Assembly (NCBI GenBank): GCA_003597945.1
Contig: QZJS01000040.1
Location: 1 to 44,400 of the forward strand
DNA length: 44,400 nt
Direction: 5' to 3'
Origin: Desulfobacteraceae bacterium
Lineage (GTDB): Bacteria > Desulfobacterota > Desulfobacteria > Desulfobacterales > Desulfosalsimonadaceae
Shown here: positions 8,184 through 16,413 of the stretch, piece by piece
How the letters are laid out: each line of letters starts with the position of its first letter
Numbering within the stretch: position 1 is the stretch's first letter
The notes under the pieces: generated by a model
Seen by the model: the letters and a program-made list of their open reading frames with translations, nothing else
The model's database searches: none
Told to the model about the DNA's origin: nothing
Made by a program: the position numbers and the translations under genes

Positions 8184-8591
8184 ATGAGTCACCATGACAA
8201 CAAAGAGATTCAGGTCAAGGAAAAACAGGAAGTCCGCGCTCCGGAACAGACGCAGCCCGGCCTGGTTTTCACGCCGGCGGTGGATATCTTCGAAACCGAC
8301 CAGGAAATCACCGTGCTGGCCGATCTGCCCGGGGTAAAATCCAAGGGGTTGAACATCGATCTTCGCGACAATGTTCTGACCATAATGGGCGTGATCGAAC
8401 CCTATGAAAACGCGGCGGAACAGGATGTGTTGATCGAATATGAAATCGGCAAGTACTTCCGGCAGTTTACACTTTCAAACCTCATCGACCAGGCAAAGAT
8501 TGACGCAACCCTGAAAAACGGGGTCCTGCATCTTACCCTGCCAAAGGCCGAAGCCGCAAAACCCCGCAAAATCGAAATCAAGGCGGCATGA
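8184..8591 (+). CDS. Hsp20/alpha-crystallin family small heat-shock protein (third of three)
   Basis: The 135-residue protein has a polar N-terminal arm rich in Gln, Glu and Lys, then an alpha-crystallin domain with TVLADLPGVKSKGLNIDL, NVLTIMG and LKNGVLHLTLPK, and a basic KIEIKAA end. The ATG at 8184 was chosen over an in-frame ATG at 8160 because AAAGGAGG (8169-8176) sits just before it. It is the last gene of the cluster and is followed by a terminator hairpin. Confidence 0.95.
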   Translation: MSHHDNKEIQVKEKQEVRAPEQTQPGLVFTPAVDIFETDQEITVLADLPGVKSKGLNIDLRDNVLTIMGVIEPYENAAEQDVLIEYEIGKYFRQFTLSNLIDQAKIDATLKNGVLHLTLPKAEAAKPRKIEIKAA

Positions 8592-8607
8592 TTGAGATCT
8601 TAACGGC

Positions 8608-8644
8608 AAAAACGGGGATGGATGTGCGATCCGTCCCTGTTTTT
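8608..8644 (+). terminator. Rho-independent terminator after the Hsp20 operon
   Basis: A 16-base-pair stem (AAAAACGGGGATGGAT paired with ATCCGTCCCTGTTTTT, with two G-U type pairs) closes a 5-base loop, and the 3' arm ends in a T run. It lies 17 bases past the third Hsp20 stop. Confidence 0.8.
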
Positions 8645-8759
8645 GTGATTTAAACCCGGCCGCTATCTGCTCCATTTGTATTTGTTAAGCTTTGCGCACC
8701 CCAAACGGCTTATTTCTGAAACGCCGGTTTGATGCCTCCGCTGCTCACTATGCTTTTTC

Positions 8760-10229
8760 TCAATTGATGTAACTTTCAGGCTTCAGCGGATTATCAAAAT
8801 TAAAACCGAACAGGCGGGGATTTTCTCCGATTACAGCGGCTGAGAAAATATAAAAAACATAATCATAGGTTTCTTTGGGGATCTTATCTTTTTTAGTTTT
8901 CAAAATATTCCAGAAATTCCGTTCCCTGGGATTTTCCGGCATCTCATCAATAAGACGGATCACCCTTGTCTGGCCCCAGTTGTACGATGCGATCACCAGA
9001 AGACCGGAGGCCTGGGCCTTTGTATTGTAAATATGGCGCAGATATCTGGCGGCGGCATCTGTCGATTTATCGAAATCATGTCGGTCATCATTGGGGTCCG
9101 GAATTGAAAGTTCGGACAGCGGACCAAGCCGGAGGCCGTATTCTTCGGCGGTCGGCGGAATAAACTGCCATGCCCCTTTTGCAATGCCGAAACGGGTTTT
9201 GGGGCCGCAGGCATAAACATCAAAATTACTTTCCTGAAGCCCAAGGTAAAAAAACTGGGGCGCCAGATCAAAGGACTGCATGACCTCTATGATCTTGGGC
9301 ACGTATCCGTTTTCCCGGGCCCGTTTGACGGCATTTTCCAGACGCCGGGTTGATTTCCATTTATTGATGTAATTGTTTACTTCACGCCTGAAACCTTCGG
9401 GGATATTGATTTCACACTCGCCGAACATCCTGGCGACCTTGAGAATGATGCGGCCCTGTTCATCTTTTTCATTTTCATACGTATTAAGAGCGCTGACAAA
9501 CCGGTCATAATTGTTCACCAGTTCCTTTCGCCGGGCCTGGTAAGCGGCAACCTTTTTTTTCACCCGCGCATCCGCCGTCTCCCGGGACAGGTCCATGACA
9601 TCGGCGAACTCAAGCTCAAGGGCCTTCATGGAATAGAAAATTTCTTCGGCCAGTTTTTTATGTTTTTCAACTTCCAGATGCTTAAAAACCGCATATGTGC
9701 CGGAAATAAAAAAAAGTCCGGCGGTGGCGGCAATAATAAACAGATACATCCGCTTCTGCTTTTTTTTGACTTCCGCAAAAGCGCTCCGAACCATCATGGT
9801 GTGCTCTCCGGCAACCCCATCCGTTGCATCGCTGAAATAATGTTTTTTATAATGTTCAAGCGTGAATTCTTTGGAATCTGTTTTCTTCGGGCCGGGAATC
9901 TGCTCCTGATGCTGCTCATGGGATGAGGTTTCTACTGAAAAATCGAGGATCGGCCCGTCTTCTCCCAGCATGACGCGGCATTTTTTGTCCAGGCAAACCG
10001 TTTCTGTTCTGACGCCGTCAACCCAGAGCCCGTTGCTGCTTCCCAAATCCGTCAGCCACCAACGGCCGTCCTTGAAATTCGTTTCCGCATGAATCCGACT
10101 GACCACATCCTCTTCGAATCTGATATCGCAGTCTTCTCCCCTTCCAATGCGAAACGGTTGGCTAAAACGGCAATCCGTCTGCATTGAACGGCCTTTTTCA
10201 ATTTTTACTGAAAGAATGGGAGTCGTCAT
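8760..10229 (-). CDS. FHA domain - transmembrane - lytic transglycosylase (SLT/MltD-like) protein
   Basis: The 489-residue protein has three parts. Residues 1-100 form an FHA phosphothreonine-binding domain with its key residues (FRIGR with R30, SRIH with S44 and H47, SSNG with N66). A single membrane helix lies at about 161-180, preceded by the basic run KKKQKR, which places FHA in the cytoplasm. A periplasmic part (about 181-489) ends in a lytic transglycosylase domain with catalytic E333 in LQESNF, GAWQFIPPT (352-360) and ASYNWGQTRV (Y416, N417). Transglycosylases cut the MurNAc-GlcNAc bond of peptidoglycan. With a kinase gene 81 bases upstream on the same strand and T6SS genes nearby, it is a good candidate for local wall opening during T6SS assembly, with phosphorylation as the recruiting signal. 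That role is inference. No clear ribosome site precedes the ATG. Confidence 0.9.
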   Translation of the reverse strand: MTTPILSVKIEKGRSMQTDCRFSQPFRIGRGEDCDIRFEEDVVSRIHAETNFKDGRWWLTDLGSSNGLWVDGVRTETVCLDKKCRVMLGEDGPILDFSVETSSHEQHQEQIPGPKKTDSKEFTLEHYKKHYFSDATDGVAGEHTMMVRSAFAEVKKKQKRMYLFIIAATAGLFFISGTYAVFKHLEVEKHKKLAEEIFYSMKALELEFADVMDLSRETADARVKKKVAAYQARRKELVNNYDRFVSALNTYENEKDEQGRIILKVARMFGECEINIPEGFRREVNNYINKWKSTRRLENAVKRARENGYVPKIIEVMQSFDLAPQFFYLGLQESNFDVYACGPKTRFGIAKGAWQFIPPTAEEYGLRLGPLSELSIPDPNDDRHDFDKSTDAAARYLRHIYNTKAQASGLLVIASYNWGQTRVIRLIDEMPENPRERNFWNILKTKKDKIPKETYDYVFYIFSAAVIGENPRLFGFNFDNPLKPESYIN

Positions 10230-10259
10230 TTTTTATATTTTTTAAGATTTATCTCGCAC

Positions 10260-10286
10260 GAGACCCTCCATTATTTGAAGGGTCTC
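10260..10286 (-). other. Stem-loop between kinase and FHA-transglycosylase genes
   Basis: An 8-base-pair perfect stem GAGACCCT/AGGGTCTC closes an 11-base loop. No T tract follows in the direction of transcription, so it could be an attenuator, a processing site or a poor terminator that lowers the second gene's expression. Confidence 0.45.
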
Positions 10287-10310
10287 TTAAAGCGCAAGAA
10301 TACGGATGTG

Positions 10311-12899
10311 TTAATTATGATCTCTGATCTGGATAAAAAGGCAATGGATTCCCCATTTATCGAAGGGTTCGTTGATTAAATTAAGAAATATGTCCTCGCA
10401 AAACGCCATGGCGGCATCTTCCTGCGCCCGTGAAAAAGACCAGGCTAAAATGGGGTTTTCCGGGTTGATCCGATTCCGGAACCCGGCAAGCAGTTTCTCA
10501 TTTTGTGCGCCAAGCACCGCAATCATTTCAAACCCGGCCGGCTCAGCCACCGTAATGCTGATGGAACAGGTGGTCTCGCCTTTTTGCTGCAACGCTATCT
10601 GGTCATCAAAAATCGGGAAAAGTTTGTATACTCCTTCCTTATTAATATCAATCAGCATACAGGCCAAATCCAGGGCCGGGGTCATGCACATCCTGATTTC
10701 ATCGCCTACAACTAAAATATTATTGGGTTTTCCGGGTATCTCAAGACTGATCTGCCCGCCGCCGGAATTTGCATTCACCAGACTTAATCCCAGCAATGCG
10801 TGGTAACAGTAATATCTCTTGATCACAGCCTCAATCGCTGCTTCAGGCAGCGGGTGGTTTTCATCCATCCGAACGGCAAGACAGTTTTCCTTGCAATCAT
10901 AAAAATTGCTCCTGAAAACAAATCGGCCGCCGGAGGCCGCTTTTTCATAGGTTAATAGAATATCACAGGGTTCGTTATTCAAAAACCGGACATACGGAAG
11001 TTTCCGTAAGAAATTTTGAACGGATGCAGGCAAATACGGATCCATGGAAGCGCTGTTAAAACCGACGACGGGCCTTAGGATTTTTTCTATTTCCGAACGA
11101 TTGATGGGCCGGGTTCCAAAATTCTTCAAATCCGCCAGAAAAGCGTCTTCCCGGATTCTTTTCGGCCGGAGCGCCGTCATGGGCTTTTCCGGCTTGGTCA
11201 TTTGCGTTAATTTGTCTTTTGCGCTTTCCGCGGCCGGAGCAACGGCTGTCTCACGGGCAGCGGGCGCCTGCACGGAAAGCATCACCTCAATAATTGCCGG
11301 ATCGTCTTTACGTCCATTGCCGTAAATTTTTATGCGGCCGGTCCGGACGTCTCCGGGCGCGGCATTGGCCGAATTGATCGGACAGTCAAAGGATGCGGTT
11401 TGGCCGGCAGCGATATCCATCATCCGTCTGCTTACGGGTCCCAGAAAATTAAAATCACTGTCCGACTCGACCTCGATCTGGAGATCGGAAAGTCCGGCAT
11501 CGCCGTCATTAAACAGCCGGATAGTTTTTACGACAAATTTATCTTTTTCCAGGGTTTCCGTTATGGACGCCGGTTCGATCCGTATATCCGGACGTATCGC
11601 CGGCATCTTACTTTCCGCCTGTATTTCGACGGGCGGCGGAGTGTCTTCGGGCGGCGTTTCAGTTTTTTCCGGCGGCTTTCTCTGGAGCTGCGTGCGCGCG
11701 GCACCGGGCAAGTGTTTTTGTATGGCGGTTGTCCAGTCATAATCAAACACGGCTATCAACACAAACGCGCTTAAAAAAATCAGACCGGCCGCCGCCAGGG
11801 CGTAAACAACTTTTTTTATCTTTTTAGCGGGTTTTTGCGAATTTGATATGGAAATGGCCGCATCCGGCGCAGGCTCCGTCTTTTTCGGGCTTTTCGATTC
11901 TTTGCTTTGAAACGGGCTGATAATTCGGGTGGCCATATCGCCCAACCGCGAAACCGGACTTTGCCGCCGGCTGTCCGGTGGGCTTTCCTGTGGACTCGCT
12001 TTGGAGCGACGCACGGCGCCGGGAATCTGCAGAATCGTTTCGGCGCCGACATCATAAGCCTGGGATTGTTTTAACTGATAAAGATCCCTCAGCAAGGCGT
12101 CGGCATCCGGATATCTGTTTTCCGGTTTTTTTTCAAGCAACCGGGAAAGTACATCCCCGACTTTTTGGGGGATGCCGCTGTTAATCCTGCTTGGATGCTC
12201 CGGGACTTCATGAACCTGCTTGTACATCACCGTTGTGAAATCTTCCGCATCAAAGGGATTAATTCCGGTCAGCATCTGGTAAAAGACAAGTCCCAGGGAA
12301 TACAGATCGCTTCTTTTGTCGACCTTTTTCCCTTTAATCTGTTCAGGGCTCATAAACTTCGGCGACCCCATAATCGTGTTGGCGGCCGTCAATGTCGCGT
12401 CCGTCAAATTCTTTGAGATGCCGAAATCGGTGAGAATAATCTGGCCGTTTGCATCAATCATGTAATTGGCTGGCTTGATGTCCCGATGAATGATATTTTT
12501 TTTATGCGCGTGCGAGATGGCATCTGCCATGGAGATCATGAGATCAATGGCTTCTTTAAATGCCATAACGCCGTTATCAAGTTTATCCTGAAGCGTTACC
12601 CCTTCGATATAGGGCATAATCAGATAATCAAAGGCGTCATGACTTCCGAAATCCATAATTGCTATGATTCCGGGGTGATCAATGCTGGCCGCCAGCCGGG
12701 CCTCCTGAATAAACCGCTGGCGGATGTCTTTTTCTTTTTCCACATCCTGATGGATAACTTTTATCGCTCTTTTCTTACCCAGCACCCGGTGCACGCCCAG
12801 ATAGATTTCACCCATGCCCCCGGATGCGATCAAACCGATAATGTCATATTTGTCATCGAGGATGGATTTTAATTTATCGATGCTTTTTATTCCCGACAT
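10311..12899 (-). CDS. Transmembrane Ser/Thr protein kinase (PknB/PpkA-like) with DUF4384-like C-terminus
   Basis: The 862-residue protein starts with a complete kinase domain (about 15-280). It has the glycine loop IASGGMGEIYLG, lysine K47 in AIKVI, E66, HRDIKPAN (H138, R139, D140), DFG (158-160), and SPE in place of APE at 184-186; it is an RD kinase. A Pro/Ser-rich linker follows, and a membrane helix lies at about 372-390. The outer part holds an Ig-like beta region (about 440-560, RLFNDGDAGLSDLQIEV) and, at about 720-850, a segment like DUF4384 (GDEIRMCMTPALDLACMLIDI...GVYKLFP). PpkA-type kinases phosphorylate FHA proteins to trigger T6SS assembly, and two FHA proteins flank this gene. 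The sensing role of the outer part is inferred. No partner phosphatase is visible. Confidence 0.9.
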   Translation of the reverse strand: MSGIKSIDKLKSILDDKYDIIGLIASGGMGEIYLGVHRVLGKKRAIKVIHQDVEKEKDIRQRFIQEARLAASIDHPGIIAIMDFGSHDAFDYLIMPYIEGVTLQDKLDNGVMAFKEAIDLMISMADAISHAHKKNIIHRDIKPANYMIDANGQIILTDFGISKNLTDATLTAANTIMGSPKFMSPEQIKGKKVDKRSDLYSLGLVFYQMLTGINPFDAEDFTTVMYKQVHEVPEHPSRINSGIPQKVGDVLSRLLEKKPENRYPDADALLRDLYQLKQSQAYDVGAETILQIPGAVRRSKASPQESPPDSRRQSPVSRLGDMATRIISPFQSKESKSPKKTEPAPDAAISISNSQKPAKKIKKVVYALAAAGLIFLSAFVLIAVFDYDWTTAIQKHLPGAARTQLQRKPPEKTETPPEDTPPPVEIQAESKMPAIRPDIRIEPASITETLEKDKFVVKTIRLFNDGDAGLSDLQIEVESDSDFNFLGPVSRRMMDIAAGQTASFDCPINSANAAPGDVRTGRIKIYGNGRKDDPAIIEVMLSVQAPAARETAVAPAAESAKDKLTQMTKPEKPMTALRPKRIREDAFLADLKNFGTRPINRSEIEKILRPVVGFNSASMDPYLPASVQNFLRKLPYVRFLNNEPCDILLTYEKAASGGRFVFRSNFYDCKENCLAVRMDENHPLPEAAIEAVIKRYYCYHALLGLSLVNANSGGGQISLEIPGKPNNILVVGDEIRMCMTPALDLACMLIDINKEGVYKLFPIFDDQIALQQKGETTCSISITVAEPAGFEMIAVLGAQNEKLLAGFRNRINPENPILAWSFSRAQEDAAMAFCEDIFLNLINEPFDKWGIHCLFIQIRDHN

Positions 12900-13104
12900 G
12901 ATTTCCAGCCCGCGCCCCTATTTGATTCAGCACACATCCGACAATCGCCAGAGATGCTCGATTATTAATGAATCGAAAGTTTTACTTTATATTAAAAAAA
13001 GCCGATTTTCAAGGATATGGTTGTATCTATTGTTTGAAACTGGTATACGGATGAATGAAATTTCAGAATTTTTAAATAAACTGACCGTGTGAAAGGGATG
13101 GCCC

Positions 13105-13881
13105 ATGAAATCCATATGGCTCACTTCTCTTGGCGCATTACCGGAGCCGGTAACACGTTTAATAACAACATCGAAAACCTACGGGCTCGACGTTCAGGGA
13201 CATTTCTGGAAGGATGACCTGAAAAATATGGCCTGGATGGCCTCAGTTGAAAACCTTGCCGATCCCAAAATCCCCTTGTGGGCAATTCTGGCATCCGCCG
13301 CCGAATTGCACAACCCGAATATCCGCTACGGCCTTTCCATGGCCGCCATCTCCGTTCAGGCAAAAAAGGGAAATAACTTTCCGATTATTATCATTCAAGC
13401 CGGAGCGGAACCAATTGACGCAAGCCAACTGCCCACTCCCCTGAAACAAGCCGATATTTTGCCGGAATCCAGCGCCGGCCTTGGTGCGAAGCTGGTTGCA
13501 AAAGCTCATTCATCCCCGAAACCGGTCTCCGGCGAATACTGCATGGACATCCACGGCAATCCACAAATCGGCCAGTGGTTTGAAGTGCGACCCGCGTCAA
13601 CCGCTTGGGCGGGCATTATGTTCGGCGTAAATGACGCGGAGATCAACTTTCAGGCGGCAGGGCCGACGGGCAGCCTGCCGGATAAAAGCATACTCAACTA
13701 TCCGGTGCAGGGGCTGAAAATCAACCTGGGGGATACCCCCTATATCGCCTGGGCCATGCAAAACGAACTAAACGATAAGACTTCCTGCTTCGTCAAGGTG
13801 GAGGGATTTCCTCAGTCGATTATTTTCGGGCCTTATTCCGAAGAAAACAGCGCGGATGTCTATGTTCTGACGTTAAAATAA
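13105..13881 (+). CDS. Unrecognised 258-residue protein within the T6SS accessory arm
   Basis: I do not recognise the family. The sequence has a mixed alpha/beta first half (about 1-110) with a buried strand FPIIIIQAGAE, and a beta-rich, Gly/Pro-containing second half (about 150-258) with repeated hydrophobic strands (WAGIMFGV, TPYIAWAMQNE, GPYSEENSADVYVLTL). It has no signal peptide or membrane helix. An AAAGGGA ribosome site lies 6-12 bases before the ATG. It is divergent from the kinase gene across a 205-base AT-rich gap and is followed after 92 bases by a second unknown of nearly the same size. Placement between kinase, FHA and sheath-like genes suggests a T6SS accessory role, by context only. 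Confidence 0.75.
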   Translation: MKSIWLTSLGALPEPVTRLITTSKTYGLDVQGHFWKDDLKNMAWMASVENLADPKIPLWAILASAAELHNPNIRYGLSMAAISVQAKKGNNFPIIIIQAGAEPIDASQLPTPLKQADILPESSAGLGAKLVAKAHSSPKPVSGEYCMDIHGNPQIGQWFEVRPASTAWAGIMFGVNDAEINFQAAGPTGSLPDKSILNYPVQGLKINLGDTPYIAWAMQNELNDKTSCFVKVEGFPQSIIFGPYSEENSADVYVLTLK

Positions 13882-13973
13882 AACTTGACTTTGTTTGATG
13901 TATTAACTATTCAACATTTTATATTTATTGATTATTTTACTTTAACTGCCGAACAGGAAAGAGACGGTATCTC

Positions 13974-14741
13974 ATGAGCCGAGAAGACATTATTCGAAAA
14001 GATGTGGATAATGAGAAGTTTATTCAGCTAAGAAAAAATACGGAAAAAATAGCTGACATCCTTTTTAAACGGCTCAAGGGGCACTTAGGCATCCTAAAAC
14101 CACTGTTTAACCCGGCCAAACTGCTGGGAGCCTATCTTAAAAGCGCAAACATGGAAGATGTTCCGGGTTCGGACAAAGCCTTTGCGAGGCTTCAGGAACA
14201 ATACACGGCCATTTGCGAAAAACCGTTCGGCCTGCCAAAAAAACTCCAGACGCCCCTGCCGCCCATTTCCAAACAACTGACGGCCATGCCGTTTAAGTAC
14301 GCCCTGTTTATGGAAGATAACAAAAACAAAGCAACAATCATTATCGCGGCCACCCGCTGGGTCCTTTCATTCCAGAGTGAATGTCCGTATTCCCGGTTGA
14401 AAGCCATGGTCGCCGGTGAGGAAACCCGGCAGGCGGATGACATGAAACAGGCATTGATCGAGCATCTGACCATGGCCGCTTTAATTGAAAATTCCAAAGA
14501 ACTGATTCAACTGCTGGCTGATCTGCGCTATGAGACCCAGATTCTGAAACATCAGGATTTGGGCGGTCTGCCGGTGGTGATTTTAAAAGCCCCTATCCAG
14601 AGTTTTCTCCCTTCCGATGAATTCATGCTCAATGTCACGCAGCTCTCAGGCATTCCCGCTTTTCAGGAGCTTGTGGATATGGATGCCCTTGAGAATATGC
14701 CGGACCCCCTGAAAAAATCCCTGCAGCAAGCCATTGAGTAA
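13974..14741 (+). CDS. Unrecognised 255-residue mainly helical protein within the T6SS accessory arm
   Basis: No family is recognised with confidence. The protein is mostly helical and charged at the start (KFIQLRKNTEKIADILFKRL), and has a Pro-rich central segment (about 80-105, FGLPKKLQTPLPPISKQL). A compact hydrophobic region YALFMEDNKNKATIIIAAT follows, then a helical C-terminal half. There is no signal peptide or membrane segment. The start is supported by GGAAAGAGA upstream. It converges with the TssBC-like gene (74-base gap) and lies behind another unknown on the same strand. A cytoplasmic partner of the neighbouring sheath-like/FHA pair is a reasonable guess without direct evidence. 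Confidence 0.75.
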   Translation: MSREDIIRKDVDNEKFIQLRKNTEKIADILFKRLKGHLGILKPLFNPAKLLGAYLKSANMEDVPGSDKAFARLQEQYTAICEKPFGLPKKLQTPLPPISKQLTAMPFKYALFMEDNKNKATIIIAATRWVLSFQSECPYSRLKAMVAGEETRQADDMKQALIEHLTMAALIENSKELIQLLADLRYETQILKHQDLGGLPVVILKAPIQSFLPSDEFMLNVTQLSGIPAFQELVDMDALENMPDPLKKSLQQAIE

Positions 14742-14815
14742 TTTTTTCGTCAGGCCGGAAAAAATGCATATGATCGCCGGGTGCGCAGACAGCTGAGTGG
14801 CGGCTCCTGGCGGGA

Positions 14816-16402
14816 TTACCAGAAAAAATCCATGACCACGCGCTCGCCGCTGGGAAGAATATCGCGGGACGGATGAAAATCAATGCGTATGGGAATCCGG
14901 TTGTCGGCATCCGGCCTGTCCACAGTTATTTGAAAATTTTCCGGCAGCAAACGGCCGCTTTTTTCCCAGAAACGCGCGAATGCCGTCTTCACACTGTTTT
15001 CAAGCGACTCTCCGGATAATTCATCAGGCAAATTGTCTTTGCACCATAAAACAAGCTGGGTAATTCGCGACACAAAAAGCTGGTAGGCAAATGAAAGGCC
15101 GGTAACGGCGGTTTCATGGGGTAGAAATACCATGTCTTTGTTTTTGGCAGCGGCAAGGGCCATGATCCCCGCCCTGGCCATCTGGTCCAGCCTGTCCTCA
15201 TCAAAGAGGGTCTCCGTGGGCATGACTACGGATGCGTCGCCGGGATGAAGGGCTAAATTTTCAATTTTAAAATTTTGCCACTGGGTAAAACGTGTGGGCC
15301 ACCCGATTTTAATGTGGCTTTGCACCATCAGGGCGGCCACCGCCCATACCGTTCCGGTCCAGGGTAGTTGTGTTTCCTTAAAATCAGATTTCCGGGGGGA
15401 ATTATCAGGCCCGTAGGGATAGCGAACCAGAAACCGGTTGCACGTCACCGCCAGCCAGTTGGCGGCTTCCTGATTTTTCAGGGCCTGCCATTTTGCAAAC
15501 ATGGGCTGTTCCAGATGATGGGGAATAAATGAAAGCCGTTTCAGATCATTCCACGAATCAAGATGCATAAACCGGGAAGAAGCCTGAACCATTGCCGGGA
15601 TCATTAATGTTTCTGAAAAGATCGCGATTTTTTCAAGCAGGCCGGTGCAAAAGGGCGAGTTGTCAAAGGGCAGGTCAATGATGATCAGAGACGGCAGGCG
15701 GTCAATTAAGCCGACGGTCAGACCGGTGAGCAATCCGTCCAGGGAGTTGATGGTTGCCGGAACGATTTCAAACGCTACATCATCGGCTTCCGACGAGGCC
15801 TGGTGAAGCAGCAGCGAAAGCCCCCGCCAGGCCGATTCCGCGGCCCTGAATCCCTTATCTTCAAAAATATGACTGAGCACCTTTTCAAGAATTGCATCAA
15901 TCTGAGCGGTTCCGGAAGACAATAGAGACGAGCCCGCACGCGATGCGCCGGGAACCGACACCATATCCAGAATTTTATCTATGGCATCTGATGACGCTGT
16001 TTGGGAATTTTTTTCTCCGGATGTCGGTTTTTCAAATGAAAGTCTGATTTCGGGAAGGTCCGGCCATTGTTTCATGCGTTCACGTATTTCAGGCTCGGAA
16101 AGTTTTTTTGTTTGGGCGTCAGACAAAAACTGAACGGCTTCCATCAAGTGGCTGAGAAAAGGGTTGTTCTGAACCAGTCCGTCCGGATGAAAATCTTTTA
16201 ATTTCTTAAACTGACAATCCAGAGCCCCGGCCGGACACAGTTCTGAAGGAATGGGAATATGCGCGCAAACATTCATCCCTGCCATTGCATCATCGATTGT
16301 CGCCTGGTTCACAGGGACCGGCAGGGGATTCTCTATGATTTCTCCCGTGATCTGAAACGGCGCGACCGCCAGAATTTTAAAAGGCATGAAGCGCGTCTGC
16401 AT
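14816..16402 (-). CDS. TssB-TssC fusion paralogue (T6SS sheath-like protein)
   Basis: This 528-residue protein reads as a small-subunit (TssB) part fused to a large-subunit (TssC) part. Residues about 5-100 parallel local TssB: FKILAVAPF against LRILVMGDF, then CQFKKLKDFHPDGL against FESIKDFEPEAI. From about 180 it parallels TssC: FRAAESAWRGLSLLL against FQKLESAWRSLKYLV, FLVRYPYGPDNSP against FSLRLPYGPDTQP, and PTETLFDEDRL against PTEVLLSERRE. Identity is low, so it is a divergent paralogue. The ATG at 16402 was chosen because AAAGGGGG lies directly before it; the in-frame ATG at 16417 precedes that site. It overlaps the FHA gene's end closely, so both are co-transcribed. A structural, cap or regulatory sheath role is inferred. 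Confidence 0.82.
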   Translation of the reverse strand: MQTRFMPFKILAVAPFQITGEIIENPLPVPVNQATIDDAMAGMNVCAHIPIPSELCPAGALDCQFKKLKDFHPDGLVQNNPFLSHLMEAVQFLSDAQTKKLSEPEIRERMKQWPDLPEIRLSFEKPTSGEKNSQTASSDAIDKILDMVSVPGASRAGSSLLSSGTAQIDAILEKVLSHIFEDKGFRAAESAWRGLSLLLHQASSEADDVAFEIVPATINSLDGLLTGLTVGLIDRLPSLIIIDLPFDNSPFCTGLLEKIAIFSETLMIPAMVQASSRFMHLDSWNDLKRLSFIPHHLEQPMFAKWQALKNQEAANWLAVTCNRFLVRYPYGPDNSPRKSDFKETQLPWTGTVWAVAALMVQSHIKIGWPTRFTQWQNFKIENLALHPGDASVVMPTETLFDEDRLDQMARAGIMALAAAKNKDMVFLPHETAVTGLSFAYQLFVSRITQLVLWCKDNLPDELSGESLENSVKTAFARFWEKSGRLLPENFQITVDRPDADNRIPIRIDFHPSRDILPSGERVVMDFFW

Positions 16403-16413
16403 GTTTCCCCCTT

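Noticed and set aside
12900-13104. Divergent promoter pair between kinase and the unknown gene
   Set aside because: The gap is AT-rich and must hold promoters, but no -35/-10 pair with correct spacing was good enough to list.
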